The notes: a model not told the origin generated them from the sequence alone. A DNA stretch of 64,000 nucleotides from Auanema rhodensis (GCA_964057225.1 OZ059895.1:5580001-5644000); one strand, 5' to 3'; counted from the first letter of the stretch, positions 12,950 through 35,611 are shown. Numbers and translations are program-made.

Positions 12950-13655
12950 GATGCGGAACAGAGATAGATAGAAGTGGGAGGCGAAGGGGGTGGGGGCGTG
13001 TTAGGGGGGAAATGCGAGGCTCTTGGCCTTCTGGCATGCGGCCAACAAAAAAACCGCATCGTTGTCTGACAGCTATCTGTCGTGTTCATGCTATTTCAGC
13101 TGTTTGTCGTCCGAAGTCTGCGTTCTCCGTGAAGTGCAGACTGCCTCGTCCCCTATGGGGGCATTCACATGGCCCTTTTGCCGGCCCTTTCGTCGGTTAT
13201 TGATCGGGGGCCTCAAACCGGGCCCCTCCTCTCCCTCTCACCCTCAAGCGCCTTCAGGCCTCATCATCAGACAGTTGCTGTCTGCTAATTGAGAATATCT
13301 ATGTGTTCTGTACATTTGATACAAGCTTCTTTGCAAGCTGATATCACACATTTAAGCTGGACCCTATGACATCGGACATGCTTCTGCCATTGCTTGTTTG
13401 AGATCGTATGGTACCAGAAGTTATTAGATGAGATGATTTAATAATATAAGCTATATCTTTTTTATTTTTCATTATAATGTCTATATAACAATTGAATTAG
13501 TAAAATATCTATCTCTACGTGCAATATCTATTTTCTTTTCTTCGTTTTTTCTGTTCTTCTTACTGTATTTATCGTTTTGTGACCTTTTAATCTCAGCTAT
13601 TCCGATTTACGACAAACCATTGAGTGGATAAAGGACGTTCAGATACTGATATGTG
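12395..13655. promoter_or_regulatory. Spacer with GA tract and GC-rich island upstream of integrase-like gene
   Basis: After AT-rich DNA and a 56-bp GA tract, 12955-13300 is strikingly GC-rich and CpG-containing for this window (GGCCC, CCGG, CGGGCCC motifs) and free of simple repeats. Its open frames (13012-13203, 13023-13292) lack splice support. The island sits about 350 bp upstream of the first ATG of the plus-strand integrase-like gene, so a promoter or 5' non-coding exon is plausible. This is an inference from position and composition. Confidence 0.4.
12889..12944. repeat. (GA)n microsatellite
   Basis: Uninterrupted GA run of about 56 bp directly before the GC-rich island. Confidence 0.95.
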
Positions 13656-15665
13656 ATGATGGATGGAGCTAGTTCGCTAACACCATCCTCACCAGGCGGC
13701 GTCATGCCTTCCAACATTCAACAAGCAACATGCAATCCGATGCGATGGGCCCGTAAACCATGGCGTCATCTAGGTCTTTTTACTCGCGAAGAAGCTGTCG
13801 ATGTATGTTTTACAGAATCCAGTATCACAATGTACTGACATATAAAAAGAGAAAAACACACATAAGAATTTGATGAATGCGCACCATTTTCAGCTTCTTG
13901 CTCAACGATTTGTCTCCCAGAAGCGACGTGTTCAGATGCGTGGCTGCGTTCGAATTATCTATTACTGTCATGTACAACGAAGCAGTGGATGTCGTTATGA
14001 AATGAGTGTTTGTATTCCAAATAAAACTGAAGAAAAGGTGAAAATGATTTGTTTACCGTATTGAAATGAAAAAAAAAAACAAATTTTGTTCTCTATAAAT
14101 ATCTTTTCTATTATCTGGATTCTAATTATAGCTTCGTATTGATGATTACAATGTACATACGTGTAATTTGGATGAATCACGTCAAAAACGTCGAGCTAAG
14201 CCTCAAATTGAGGACTTCAATCGCCCTTTTGAGAAGAAGCGTTCACAAACTACTCAATCTCCTCCAGCTATTCCGAATGGTGAGATCATTTTTCAATTTT
14301 TTAAAACAACAGCTTATCAAGTAAACATCACACCATGAAGCCTAGTTTTTTATATTTTTTGAATATTTTTTCTCGAAAAAAACAAAAATCGACAAGTACA
14401 GCATCCGTTTTTCAGATTTATATACATTAGGAGAATCTGTTGTAAATCTGTTACAAGGACTTGAACGACCACAATCTCAATCCTTATCTGATCATTCCGT
14501 TAGTTTATTTCTTTAATTTGAAAACAATTTTTTTAAAACTAACTATATATATAGTTAAATATTTATAAAATATTATAGGAATTAAATAATGTTACATCTC
14601 CCTTAACAGCAACATCATCTACTAATGATAATCTAGCTTGTTTATTCTCTAATTCAATACTTGATACTAGAGGGGTATTTATTTATTTTTTATTTCAAAA
14701 ATTAAACTAAATTTTCTTCTTTTTGATTATAAAAATTATAAATTAATTATATTTTTAAATATAATGATTATTAAAGAAATTTATATGGAAAGAGGTGGAT
14801 ATTGATGTTTTGGATTTTTCAAATCGACCAGATGGTCAAAATAAATTTGTTTTTCATACAACTGATAAGGTATAATAAAAATAATTTTTATATTAAGCAT
14901 AATTAATATATTTGAATAGGGTTCACACTATTCATATGCTTCTCCTCTTATCTCATGTGAAGCTGATGTTGTATCTGAAGCATTATTAACAATGTTATAT
15001 CAATTTGGTTGTCCAACAACTATCTATGTTGATTTACAGTATAAAAGTAATATTTAATTTTTATAAATTAAATTATAAAAATAATAAATTAGATTCTAAT
15101 TTGGAATCATTAATTCATGAAGCTTTTCCTGATTTACATATCATATATCATCTACAACGACGTAATCAAGCTAATAATATCATAATTCAAAGGTATAGTT
15201 AATATTTTTTATTTTTTATTTTATAATAAAAATAATTTAAGACGTGAAAATATTTTAATAAAAGAACGAATATTAGCTTGGATGATGGAGAAACGCACAT
15301 CTGCTTGGGCTAAATACTTGCCGGCAATAAAATATTCACATAATACTGAATATTTAGATGAATTAGGTTAGTTATATGATATAGTTAATATTAAATAATA
15401 AATAAATATATATATATATATAATAAAATATTTATATAATTAAATTATAAAATGAAAAATGTATTATAGGTAGTACACCTATGAATTTGTTTTTTGCTCG
15501 CAGTCAGAATCAACCAGATGGTACATTAGAAGATGATTCATTAAGTGATACATCAAATGGTAAGATTTTAGAAATTATGTCATTATATTCAGCATAAATA
15601 ACAAATTTAATTTTCTTTTTTTTTCAGATTTAAAATACAATCGTAGTCCCTATCATGAGAGTTAA
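13656..15665 (+). CDS. Domesticated integrase-like gene fused to FLYWCH/WRKY-GCM1-type zinc region (11 exons)
   Basis: The model gives 390 residues. Exons: 13656-13802, 13894-14037, 14132-14279, 14416-14498, 14579-14674, 14795-14869, 14920-15046, 15093-15192, 15242-15366, 15470-15559, 15628-15665; all phases agree. Residues about 45-110 (VQMRGCVRIIYYCHVQRSSG followed by Cys, Cys and an HTC) resemble a FLYWCH/WRKY-GCM1 zinc-binding DNA-binding domain of transposon origin. Residues about 110-205 are Ser/Thr/Pro-rich linker. Residues about 206-375 read like the integrase core of KRBA2/SCAND3-like proteins: VDIDVLDF (first Asp), TTDKGSHYSYASPL, QFGCPTTIYVD (second Asp) and YSHNTEYLDELGSTPMNLF near the end. 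The usual QGxVExxN helix is replaced by RRNQANNIII, so the catalytic Glu appears absent and integration activity is unlikely. Ten introns and an intact frame argue for a host gene rather than a live element. The role is unknown; DNA binding is an inference. The ATG choice is the first in frame after an acceptor-like AG at about 13642. Confidence 0.7.
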
Positions 15666-16655
15666 GAGGTAAAACAAAAACTACTATATGTATAAGCATA
15701 ATATACAACTTAACTATTTGATCCGGTCATATAAAATATTATTTATTTATTATATTATCTTAAGAAATATAGATATACATATGTATATATATAATATAGA
15801 ATATTATAACGGGAAATTATATGAATTTTCATTATTTTATTACTTTATATTATAAAAACAAAATCTTTATTATCATATAGATATCTGTAAAATATATTTA
15901 AAATTCCATTTCTTTTGAAACATAATAATATCAAATATAATATATACTTGTTTACAAAATAACTGAATAAACATGATTTTTACGTAAAATTACGTAAAGT
16001 ATTACCCTGGCAGTATGATCGGACACTATATAAAACATAGATTAACCAAAGAAAATACAAGAACGAACCGAAATATCGAGATCACATAATATTCCATGAT
16101 ATTGATTAATAATATTATATATATACATACATATATATTAATATTATTAAATGTAAAAAATATATATTCAAGAATAAGAGAAAAAGAAATAAAGAGAATT
16201 GAAATTTAAAAAATAAAATATATTAATTATTCAAAATAGGGAATGTTATATCAAAGTGATAATATTCAAATAATGAGATAGAATAACTAACTTAGTTATT
16301 ATATACTTCATATAAGCATATTTAAAATTAAAGTTTTAGTAAAATAAAAATTAAAAACAGATTGTCATAGATATTTAAATAGTCACAAAATAGTCCTGAG
16401 AAGAAATTGCTTATAATTAGATATTTAAGGATTATATTGCAACTACAACCAATGTATCCAAATAAAAGAATAAGGAGAGAGAGAGAAAGAGAGAGAATGA
16501 GGGATAGATGGAGGGGGAAGAGGTTTAGAAACATGTATATACACGAAGATTTGAATGACGTTTGAAAAATGAATTAATGTCAAATTTAGAATCCTTTGCT
16601 CTCGTAATTACAAAGTTTTTATGAAAAGAAATAGAGTCATGCCAGATATGAAAGC
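15666..16655. other. Convergent intergenic region
   Basis: The DNA between the 3' ends of the integrase-like gene (plus) and the zinc-finger gene (minus) is AT-rich. AATAAA at about 15964 could serve the plus-strand gene. A short GA stretch lies at 16474-16500. I see no RNA gene or further coding sequence. Confidence 0.6.
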
Positions 16656-25076
<8,421 letters not shown>

Positions 25077-25518
25077 CTATGAATGAAGGAACAGAAAAGC
25101 ACCTACGATATAGAAGGTGGAACAGAATGTTTAAGAGAAGATTTAAGTAATTAATAGAATATATAGATAAGTAGAAGATAATATATTTTATTATATAATA
25201 TTAATACTGAATTCTCGATACAATCAATAATGAAACTGAAGACACAGCAGCAGATTCCTTAAGTTATCTGAAATAAAAATTATTTATATGTCTTCAGACA
25301 AAGGTATATACGGCAACGAAGAGTAAAAATAGATTTCAATTATAATTGAACATGAAACATACAAAGATTTTTAAAGAAATTCAATAATGTTTTGAAATGT
25401 AAAGGTGACATTATCGTTTTCTTATTTTCTCTGTGCTTAGTACCACCTCAATGATTACTTTCAAACTTTAGCTTTCAAATTTTGGCTTATCGGGTTTATA
25501 GGAATGTTACAGTTACAT

Positions 25519-25563
<45 letters not shown>

Positions 25564-26620
25564 AGAGAGAGAGAGAGATTGACAGAGAGAGAAAAATAAA
25601 GGAATGTTAAGTCAATCTGGTGTACGGAAGTTCAGAGATATACCTTAAATATAAAATTTAATTGATGCTGTTACTTCAAATCTTCGCAAAATTAAAAAAA
25701 TAAAACTTTCAATGTCCCCAAATTATCTTATTTGGGAAGATGAAAAAAGAGAATAAAGAAAGGAAAATGTAAACTACAATGTAAATGAGAAGCTAAGTGG
25801 CAAGAGAAGAAAACTTCTGCTCTCACGACAGAGGCAGACGATCACGAAATGCCCGTCAACGACATCTACAAGCAGAACGACAATGACGGTGGAGGAGGCT
25901 ATCGACAATGCTCTCATGATGATGTTATTCCTTACTGAATTGCTGACGATAACGATTCAGATAAGGAAGTAAAACATATTAAAGATCGTTCAACTTGATG
26001 CTATGTTATTCAATCAGATTGTGCTTTTCACAAGTAAAATGTTTAGTTTTTATAATAATATTCAAAGAATTATAAGACAAGCGTTCTACGAACTAAACAG
26101 AAAGATATAATTAAAGAGAGAAATATAAAGATAAAGAGCGAAAGAGAGAGAAAGAGAGAGAGAGAGAAAGAGAGAGAGAGAAAGAGAGAGAGAGAAAGAG
26201 AGAGAGAGAAAGAGTTGAACTTTTCAGATTTATTGAAACCATAATCCTATACGAAAGACTATTAATGAAACGACTTCAAGAAATTCTTTTCATGCTTTCA
26301 TACACTTCCTCAATTACCTTCTGGTGTCATCATTTCGTTGTATTCGAAAGGGAGGGTCTCTCTGTTTCTCCATCTACTGGATTCTCTCATTTTCATTGTT
26401 TTTCCGTATACGAGAATATTTTGAAATAATAATGAGCTTTGCGACGTGTAAGAAACATCAAGAAAAATAAAGAAGAAATTAAAATAAAAAAAAAGTAAAA
26501 AAAGTAAGAAGAAAATTAAAAGAAATGACGATTCATCTATTTCTTCAGACAACATACATACATACATACATATATGTATATAAGAGGTATGTCATGATAT
26601 ATAAGAAATAGAGGGAATTG

Positions 26621-26624
<4 letters not shown>

Positions 26625-26671
<47 letters not shown>

Positions 26672-26687
26672 AGGGAGGGAGGGAGGA
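26625..26687. repeat. (GA)n followed by (GGGA)n
   Basis: A GA tract of about 40 bp runs directly into five GGGA units. The second part has four or more closely spaced G-triplets on the plus strand, a potential G-quadruplex. Confidence 0.9.
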
Positions 26688-27686
26688 AGTACTAAGGCAA
26701 CAGATAGATGAAACAGAAAAGAGGGAAAACCAAAAATGAGATGAAAGAAAAGTACAAAATCATTTTAATCTTGAGTAAAAGTGGTAGATGAGGTTCATAG
26801 ACATATTAACTAAACGTATAGTAAAACGTGTATAACATAATTTCATATATACAATACTATGTATATAGCCTGAGGGAGTTATATGTGATCATATTCTGTT
26901 ATGTGATATGCTTGATCAGAGACTAGAAAGAGTTATTAAAGGAAAAAAGGAAAATAACAGTGTACTTTGCTTTGAGTGAAAAGTTTACGTGAATAAAACA
27001 CATACGTATATGAGATAGTATGTATCTCTGGCATCATTCTCTCTCTCTCTCTCTCCCTCTCTCTCTCGTTCCCTTTATGTATTTTTGTATTATTCTGCCT
27101 TCTTAAACTCTTGATATTTAATATTTTCTCTGAATCTGCCTACATTCCTTCTGATGCTTCACCTCATTTTGACGAATATGGGATCAGCTTTTGATGTACT
27201 GGAGATGATGATGTTGGTGTCTGCTATTTTAAAAGTGAAAGATAAGGAGGGAAAAAGGACGAAGATGAGAAACAAAGGTTTGGTTTGATGTATCTTGAGT
27301 ATTCGAAAGAGGAAGACATCAAGATGATGAGAACAAGAAATGGTTAGCTTATTCTTGAAACGAATGACAAACTAGCTGACCCTTCTTCAGTCATTCAGAT
27401 GAGGATTGTAGTTTCATTTTCTCTTACAACCTTCATCTCTTCTGTCTTCTCTACCACCACTTTTTCTCTGTTCTTATTGTCTTTTCTAATGCTATTCCAT
27501 TTCGTTCAACTTTCGAAAGAAGCAAACCATTTTTGAAATTGAAATACATACGTATGCTATGCTGCTAAGAGGCAATGTCAAAAAAACTTAAAAGAAAAAT
27601 GAAGGAAAAGCTTAGAAGATGGAAAGTAAATGTGATAGAGAGAGAAGTAAATTTTTTCAAAGGTGAGATAAGATAATCAAAAGCAA

Positions 27687-27744
<58 letters not shown>

Positions 27745-27851
27745 AAGAATTGAAATAGAAAAGAAGAAAAAAGAGATGGAGAATGTATATTGAAGACGAT
27801 AGAAAGACCATGAAATGAAAGAGACTAAAGACGATACAAGGGTCAAAGGAT

Positions 27852-28055
27852 GTGAGAGAAGCTGTGAAAATATTCTTTTTGGAAAGCCTCGACAAAGATC
27901 ATTATGTCATGATGGACAACAATGACAACGAAGTTGACGTCGGAAAGCATGACGCTATAGGAGTTAAAGAGGAAGGAAAAAAAATTTTCAATAGATTTGA
28001 CGCCAAAGAAATGAATGTCGACGTGAAAAACTTCCAATTCACGTTTCACGTATAA
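27852..28055 (+). CDS. Doubtful 67-residue ORF
   Basis: ATG to stop frame with a balanced, acidic composition (MMDNNDNEVDVGKHD near the middle), unlike the Leu-Ser frames that surround it. The opposite strand is also open for 71 codons, as expected for a purine-N-pyrimidine codon rhythm, so strand and coding status are uncertain. No splice signal decides it. No family recognised. Confidence 0.2.
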   Translation: MREAVKIFFLESLDKDHYVMMDNNDNEVDVGKHDAIGVKEEGKKIFNRFDAKEMNVDVKNFQFTFHV

Positions 28056-28165
28056 CATTTAAACTTCAAATTTTAAGCTTTTTTTGCTTTAATGAGAGAA
28101 AGGTAAAGAATTATTATAAATAATAAAAAGAATATTATAAAAGAATATATTAAACTATAACTATA

Positions 28166-28201
<36 letters not shown>

Positions 28202-28646
28202 TATAAAAAAAATGTTTTTTTTCTCCTCAATTATGAAATCAGATGAGACAAAGGCAGGAAAAATAGGTTTTCAAACGATATATTTCGCTCCATAATTACT
28301 GTGAAGGATAGACGAAATTGCAGTTTCAAAGGATGATTTTGAGCAGATAGTTTTGTTGTTTAAAATCTTTTTTTTTATAAAAAAAAACGAAAATTAAATG
28401 AGAATATTCTGAAATATATTGGACTTTGAGCTCAAGTTGCTGGAAGGAGAAGAAGAAGCTTATGGAGAGGGGGTGGCTGGGTAATGCGGTGTAGTGAGGG
28501 AGGAGGGAGGAGGCGGAAGACTTGCTGATATGAGTTGGAGAGACTGGAACTGGAATGAAGGGCCCATAAAGACATATTCAGTTTTGTGTCTAAAACCATA
28601 ACTTGCTTGAATACTTTCTTCAAAAGAAAATAATGAGAGAGTTACT

Positions 28647-28697
<51 letters not shown>

Positions 28698-31045
28698 TAA
28701 GATCTGAGGAGGTATTACTAGGGAATGATGAAGAAATAATGAGAGAAACCTAGATATATGCAGACAATATTGGAGAAACAGAGGAACATACATATATATT
28801 CAAGGATAATAGAGAAATACTAGCAAATTAGCTGAATTTTAAAAGAAATTGATGCCGTTGATGTCCGTACAAGTGTGCATGTGATACCTAGGCTTGGCCT
28901 CTCTCTCTCTCTCATCTCTCTCTGCCTGTCTCTTGCTTGATCTCTCCTTTTCTTTTTCTTTTTAAATTTTTTAATTCTTTCCTGCTCTCCTTTTTGTTCA
29001 CAATCTTTTGTACCACTGTACCACGTACGGTCCTCAGTACTTCACATTTATCATTCAAAAGCATTTTCCAACTTGCTTCTTCGTCTCCTTTTGCCGCATT
29101 CCCTCTTTTCTTTTTCTGTTTAATTGTGTTGTCATTTTCTTTCTTTTTCACCTTTTGCCTCAAAAAGACAGCTGTTTTCATTAGATTTTCATGCATATAC
29201 CACTTTTTGGTCAAGAAAATATGAAATTATAAATTGAAAATTATTATGACGTCATTCAAAGTAAATCAGTTAATTTGTGAAATTGTAACAAATTGAATAG
29301 TTAATTTTGAATAGAATAACTAAAGAAAATTTAAAATAAATGATGAACTAAATTAATTAAAATATTGAAGAATCATATAGTATGATGTTTCAAAGTTAAC
29401 TATTTGATATTCCTTTGTTTCTGAAAATAAAAATAAATAAAAATATAAATTAGCATAACGAATAAGAAAAAGAAACAACAATAACGATGAAAAGCGACAA
29501 CGATGATGAGGAGGGAGGAGAATGAAAGGTTGTGAAGCAAAGGTACATACACATTCTCGATGTTACTGTGTGTCCTTGACGGGCAGTCTAAGAATTCAGA
29601 AGGATGTGAATGAGAAGAAGAAGAAGGAGATGAGGGAATATAATGAAACATACATGAGTATTTAGTATGAAAAGTAGAAAAGTTATTATTTAAACAGATT
29701 TCAAACTTTATAATTAAGCTGATAACATATTTATTTATTTAAAATATAAAAAGGTTATAATAATTTATATGTAATAAAAAGATTTCTTATAAAATCAAAA
29801 GTTAAAGTTTCATCTGATAAATCCTTTGTTGTACTTGGATTGTATCTTATCATCCTGGATTTCATGTTTCCTTTTATCAGAATTATTTTTAAAAGTTGTT
29901 TAAGAATGCTTAAACCATCTTGTTTGGAAAAGATTACGGTAGAGTTTAGGAGATCAGATACAATGAGATGTATGTGATAGGTTGATGGTGAAGTAAATAG
30001 AAAAAGTAGGTTGTAAGAGTTGAACGGAGAAATGAAATTAAAAAAAAAAGTTTGAAAAAACCTGAAGATAAGAGAAGAAAATAGATTTGGGAGTATGTGG
30101 GTGGTTGTGGTTCGAAAATGAAAAACTACTGGCCAGTGTTAGAGAAATGGATAAGATGAGAGAATAAGAAAGATAAAAAGATGGAAGAATACATGAAAAT
30201 GAAATAGAGAGTAAGGAAGATGAGACGTTTATGTGAAAACATGTGGCTGTAGTGAAGGGTAGGTCGTTGATAAAAAGAACTTTTCATCTTTGCTTCAGAT
30301 TGTTGATGTTTATATGAGAATGTGGGTGGCAAAATCTGTGGATTAGCTGTAAAAGCATCATGAAAGCTAAGCATGTATGTAAGAAATATTCTAAGAAAAA
30401 GCTTCACAAAGATTTTATATACGACAATGATAATGACGACAACGTCAGATGTATAGTTATATATAACTATATATATTATATCCATTTGTTGATGAAAATA
30501 AAAAAAAATAACATTAGATTGAATTCTTAGGGATTGTAGACGAAAAAAAAGTTTTTTTTTTTATTTCCGTCCGTAATTTCTTTTTTTTTCGTCAGTTTTC
30601 TTGCTCGTCTATGTCTTGCTCCTCCTAATTCAAGGAGCCTTTTCTCTAGAGCCTTACTCGCCAGGAAAAGAGAGAACAAGAAAAGATAGAGAGAGAGAGA
30701 GGGAGAGAATATGACTCTTTCCTTGTTTAAAAGAAATAAAAACGTTTTTAATCGTTTTTACCTAAAAAATTGAGGGTGGAAAAAAGAAAGATATTCATTG
30801 TAATAGTTAACTAGTAAACTATGCCATTTTTTCTGGAATAAATATAGAAAAGAAGGCAAAAAGAAAGAAAAACGAAGTAGAAGATGAACATGAAGATGAA
30901 GATGTATTGACAATGAAGGAGAACTGAAGACATTTTTTAAAAATTAAATTTTCCGTCGTTTTTCTCTTGTCTGATGTCAAAAGTGCTCTTTATAGAGTGA
31001 GCGAAATGAGGAAGAGAATGGCATTACGAGACATGAAGAGAATAA

Positions 31046-31114
<69 letters not shown>

Positions 31115-32215
31115 GAGAGAAAATGATAGAATAAGCGAGGGAGGGAGAAAGTACTGGCCAAGAAGATGTCTGCAAAATAGATAGAAATACGCTGTGAAAA
31201 ATCAGCATTTTGCTTCATAAAATATATAAAATATACTGAGAATTTGGATTTAAATCGGATTAATATGCCAATTAATTAACATTTTCGTAATAGTTAATAG
31301 TAGTTAGTCTTCATAATTTGATAATTTATATCTAATCCGTATAGAGATTAGAGTTGAATTGAAAAAAAGGAAAATTTTGACGTTAAAGGAGATAACGACG
31401 TCAATCTGGTAAGATATGTGTATATTGAAGATGATTTAGAATGAATATTAGTAATATAAAAGATACAAAGAAATGAAGAAAACAGAAGAAAAATGAAGAA
31501 GAAAGTCACTAAGCTAATAAGTTGAAGGCAAGTTGAAGACAAACTTCAAAAAAGTATTAGAGAGAAAGAGAGAAAATTAGAGAAATGAGTTGAATTAGAT
31601 AATGCATATTCGCATGCAAATTAGAAATAATTAAAGGAAATATAAAACAAAAAAATCATTTTTTTTTTCAAAAAATTAGAAGAAATGGATAGAAAGAGAG
31701 AGAGAGAAGTAGTTAACCATTCCATTTGAGCAATGTCTGAATATCCGCCGGTTTTCAACTTGTTCTCAAGTTTTAAAGTTTATGAGAAAAATTGTTATAA
31801 AAATAACGATGATAAAGATTAAAAATCATTATTTTCAAGATTCTTTAGTATCGGTCGGAAGGAGATATCTATAATAATGATGTTGATCAAACATATATAT
31901 CATAACTATTAAATTATAAATTATAAGAAAGAAGAGCAATAGAAGATTCTATGATTAAAAGAAAAAAATAGAAAGAGGGTGGAGAGAATAGAATGAAAAG
32001 AGGTGGGAATGAATTGAAATGCAAAAGTTGAACGGACGTTGACGGGTTTGACGATTACAAGGCTTGAACAGGCTTTTGGGAACATACAATCAAAGGCATG
32101 AAGATAATAAAATCATTGGAAGAAGTTGTTTCAAAGCTAAACCAACAATATAACAAAAAAAAACATTTTTTCTGAATAATAGAGGATACTAGCAGAGAGA
32201 GAGAGAGGAGGGGGG

Positions 32216-32220
<5 letters not shown>

Positions 32221-32270
<50 letters not shown>
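32221..32270. repeat. (GA)n microsatellite
   Basis: Perfect 50-bp GA run, preceded by a shorter interrupted GA segment from 32194. Confidence 0.95.
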
Positions 32271-32273
<3 letters not shown>

Positions 32274-33556
32274 CGGGAGGAGGAAAATCATGCAAAACGT
32301 TGAATGATCGAAAAACAGAAGAAGAGGAAGGATTAATGATTGAAGTAAATGAAATGTTTCTAAAGTACTAAACTGATAATTAATGAAAAGAATATGAGTT
32401 GAGGAACTTTCTCTTCATAAACATGAATGTTTGCAAAAATTATTTAAATAAATGATAAGAAAACATGTGAAATACTTTACCGATAACTTAGTTTATAAAG
32501 GATATGAGAATGATTATCGTTTAGGGCGGAGATTTATATAAAGATGATGATGATGCTGTAGGTTTTCAAACCTTTTAAGACTCATTATCTCTAACAATAT
32601 ATATATATTATAATATTAATATTCTTTCAATATAAGAATAAAGAAAAAGAAAAAAATGAATAAATGAGCTCAAAAGAAGATCAGGATTATCCTAGATTTC
32701 TGACGAAAAGTATGATTGACGATAATTTTTCGTCAGGTTTGACGTTCACACTTGGTGCAAAAGCATTGCCGACGGCTAACAATACGAGATTAGATAAATG
32801 ATTGAATGAAATGAGATTTTGGAAGTTAAATACGTAATTTGGATGATGATTATAATAGTATATAGATTAAAGAACAACATTAATAATAAATATTATATTT
32901 AGATAATAATAGTTAAAAAAGATTTTCTTTTGATTTAAATATGAAATGAAAGTATTCTTGCCACCAATGGACTCGATCTTTTGAACTTTCTCTCTCTTTC
33001 TCTCTCTCTCTCTCTTTGAACCCTTGCCTTTTCTTTTCAAGAATAAAGGAAATTTGAATTGTTGTCAAGGAAGTACTCTAAGCATTGAAGTTGCTTTAAC
33101 CTATTCTGCTCCTGTTTATTGTTGGATGATCTGCTTTTGAGCTTTGTGGGCATGAAATTGAAGACGCTGGGGGCAGAGCACTGGGGAGGTGAAAATGGAA
33201 GACGGGAAGATAAGGCAAATGATATGCTTTCAGCGAGTAGGGCATCGAACGAAGCTTAGGAATTGCCTCTAGGCATCAGGAACAGTTGACATCATTGGAC
33301 AGGCCAGGCGTATAAGAGGCTGAGAGTTAAATCTGATGAATCGTGTTAGCCTTGAGTAGGAAGTAAAGATATTCTAAATATTGAAGAAGAAGGAAGGAAA
33401 GGGGATACGCAGTTTTTTGGCTTAAAGCCAGGTTAGAGTAGTGACTCAGACATCATTATACATCTAATGAAATACTTAGAAGAGAAGGAAATTTAGATAT
33501 ACTAGAATAAGAACATTGATCAACTTGTTAAGGTTTTTTGGAAGATATTTAGAAAG

Positions 33557-33619
<63 letters not shown>

Positions 33620-34238
33620 AAGATGGATATACATAGGTAGTGATCGAAATTGAGGTGTAAAGGAGATATAGAGGTAGTACTAGAAAGATAGAAAGTCATA
33701 AATGAGGGAAACTACTGAAAAACAATATTTATTTTCATGGGAATCCGATAAAACAGTATTCTCAATTGAATTCTACTGCAACTGTAAATATTCAAGATCA
33801 GTCTAAGTTTGTGTGCTCTTTTGAGCATTAATTTCAAGTTTTTGTTTTCTTTTTATTTTCAAATAAATATGACAAGAAAAAACACGAAAAAATGTATTTT
33901 CAGTATTGAGCACAAAAGGTTGGCAACAGAGAAGAAAAAGAAGAAGGAATGCTTCAGATGCAGGAGACGAAGAGGTGAAACGACGAAAATGCATAACGAA
34001 TCAACGATTTTTTTGTTTAAAATATGAAGAAAACAATATGAGAACATCATTGACTATTCAACATCAAGTTTTCGTTTTTTTTTCGGAAACTGAAAACTTT
34101 TTTCTCAACTAATTATTATCCAATTATTATCTCTAAAAATAGAAAAAGGAAGAAAAAGAAAGAGAGAGAGAAAGAGATAACGAGATAGTTGATCAAAGGA
34201 AAAAAGATATATTCATTGACACAGATATATAACTATAT

Positions 34239-34243
<5 letters not shown>

Positions 34244-34302
<59 letters not shown>

Positions 34303-34328
34303 AAGAGAGAGAAAGAGAGAAAGAGAGA
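34244..34328. repeat. (GA)n grading into (GAAAGA)n
   Basis: A GA run of about 48 bp is followed by regular AAAG-interrupted units, a compound purine microsatellite. Confidence 0.95.
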
Positions 34329-35611
34329 TTAGGAGGAGAAAGAAATAGAAAGTACTATCCTAATGTGCACTATGTGAAAACGATTATGGATGATGTCAAT
34401 ACGTTTAGCAACCAATAGAAACGGGTTGCAACATAGTCCCGGATGAAGTTTACAAGCATCAGCTCTGTATTGAGTATGTAGATGAGCAGGAATGCAGAAG
34501 GAGCTTCAAGTTTACGTTGAGCTCTGCTGAATGCGGCAGACACGTGGACTTGTATGCAGTATGCATGTGTGTATGTGTGTTTTTGCATGAACAGCGTCAT
34601 GTTCATGCTATCGCTGATCTGAACGAAGCATAAGAGGATATGCTGCAGAAGTTTGCATATAGCATCACGTACTACATAATAATCTGCTACTTCATCATTA
34701 AAATGCATAAAGTGGAAGTGAGGATATTCATTGTCGTCGTCATCATCATCATCATCATCAGATTGAATGTAGAATATGATTGTTGTACCGTTCATTATAT
34801 GAAGCCATGCATGTTATCCAGGTGTTACATCATTATGTATGAAGTGATAGTGATCATTATAAGCTGCTAACTAATTTGGCTTCGATACATCACACAGAAA
34901 CTTGATCACATGCCTGATAAACGTAGCAAAAAGTGATATAGAGAAAGATTTGAAGAGAAAGAGAGAAGCAGAGATTAAGAAAGAGGGTAATATCTAATGT
35001 CGTCTGCCGTTTTAGCGACCTCATAATGATCATCCTAGCTTTTTCTTCTCCTTCCTGTATTTGATGGCAAAAAAAAAAAGAAAATAGATGAATTGAATTT
35101 ATCTCTAATATATATTTTTTTCTATATACATATATATAAAACCTATAAATAGCTTATAAGGTTATAATAATAAAAATAAATTATATAGTTAGCTGATTAG
35201 TTAGTTCAAAGCTATTAATAGTTTTTTTTTTCTAATTTTTTTCTTTTAAAAGAGTTTTAATTCGATTTCGTATATTGTTTCAAGACGATGTCATCGAATA
35301 CGAATGAATAAATGGAATGAAATACTAAAAAATCTTGATTTTTGAATTTCCCAAATTTTGATTTTAAGAAATAAATTTTTCTTTTATTACTTGTAAAAGC
35401 AGAGAAATGGGAATAAAGAGTAATTCCCATATGTAGTTATGATATAAGGTAAAGAAGAATATTGATATTTGATTTTTATTTTTATATTTCCTTCAAAGGA
35501 CATAATAATCGAAAAAAAGTTGAAATATACGTGAAATACACGTGAAATATAAGTGAAACTATTCAAATTTTAATGAAGCACAAACGGCAAACGTTGAGTC
35601 GGATTCATGGT

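Noticed and set aside
34370-34795. 141-codon minus-strand open frame with an Asp run
   Set aside because: The Asp run comes from an (ATC)n repeat; the rest has no domain, no splice support, and competing frames are also open.
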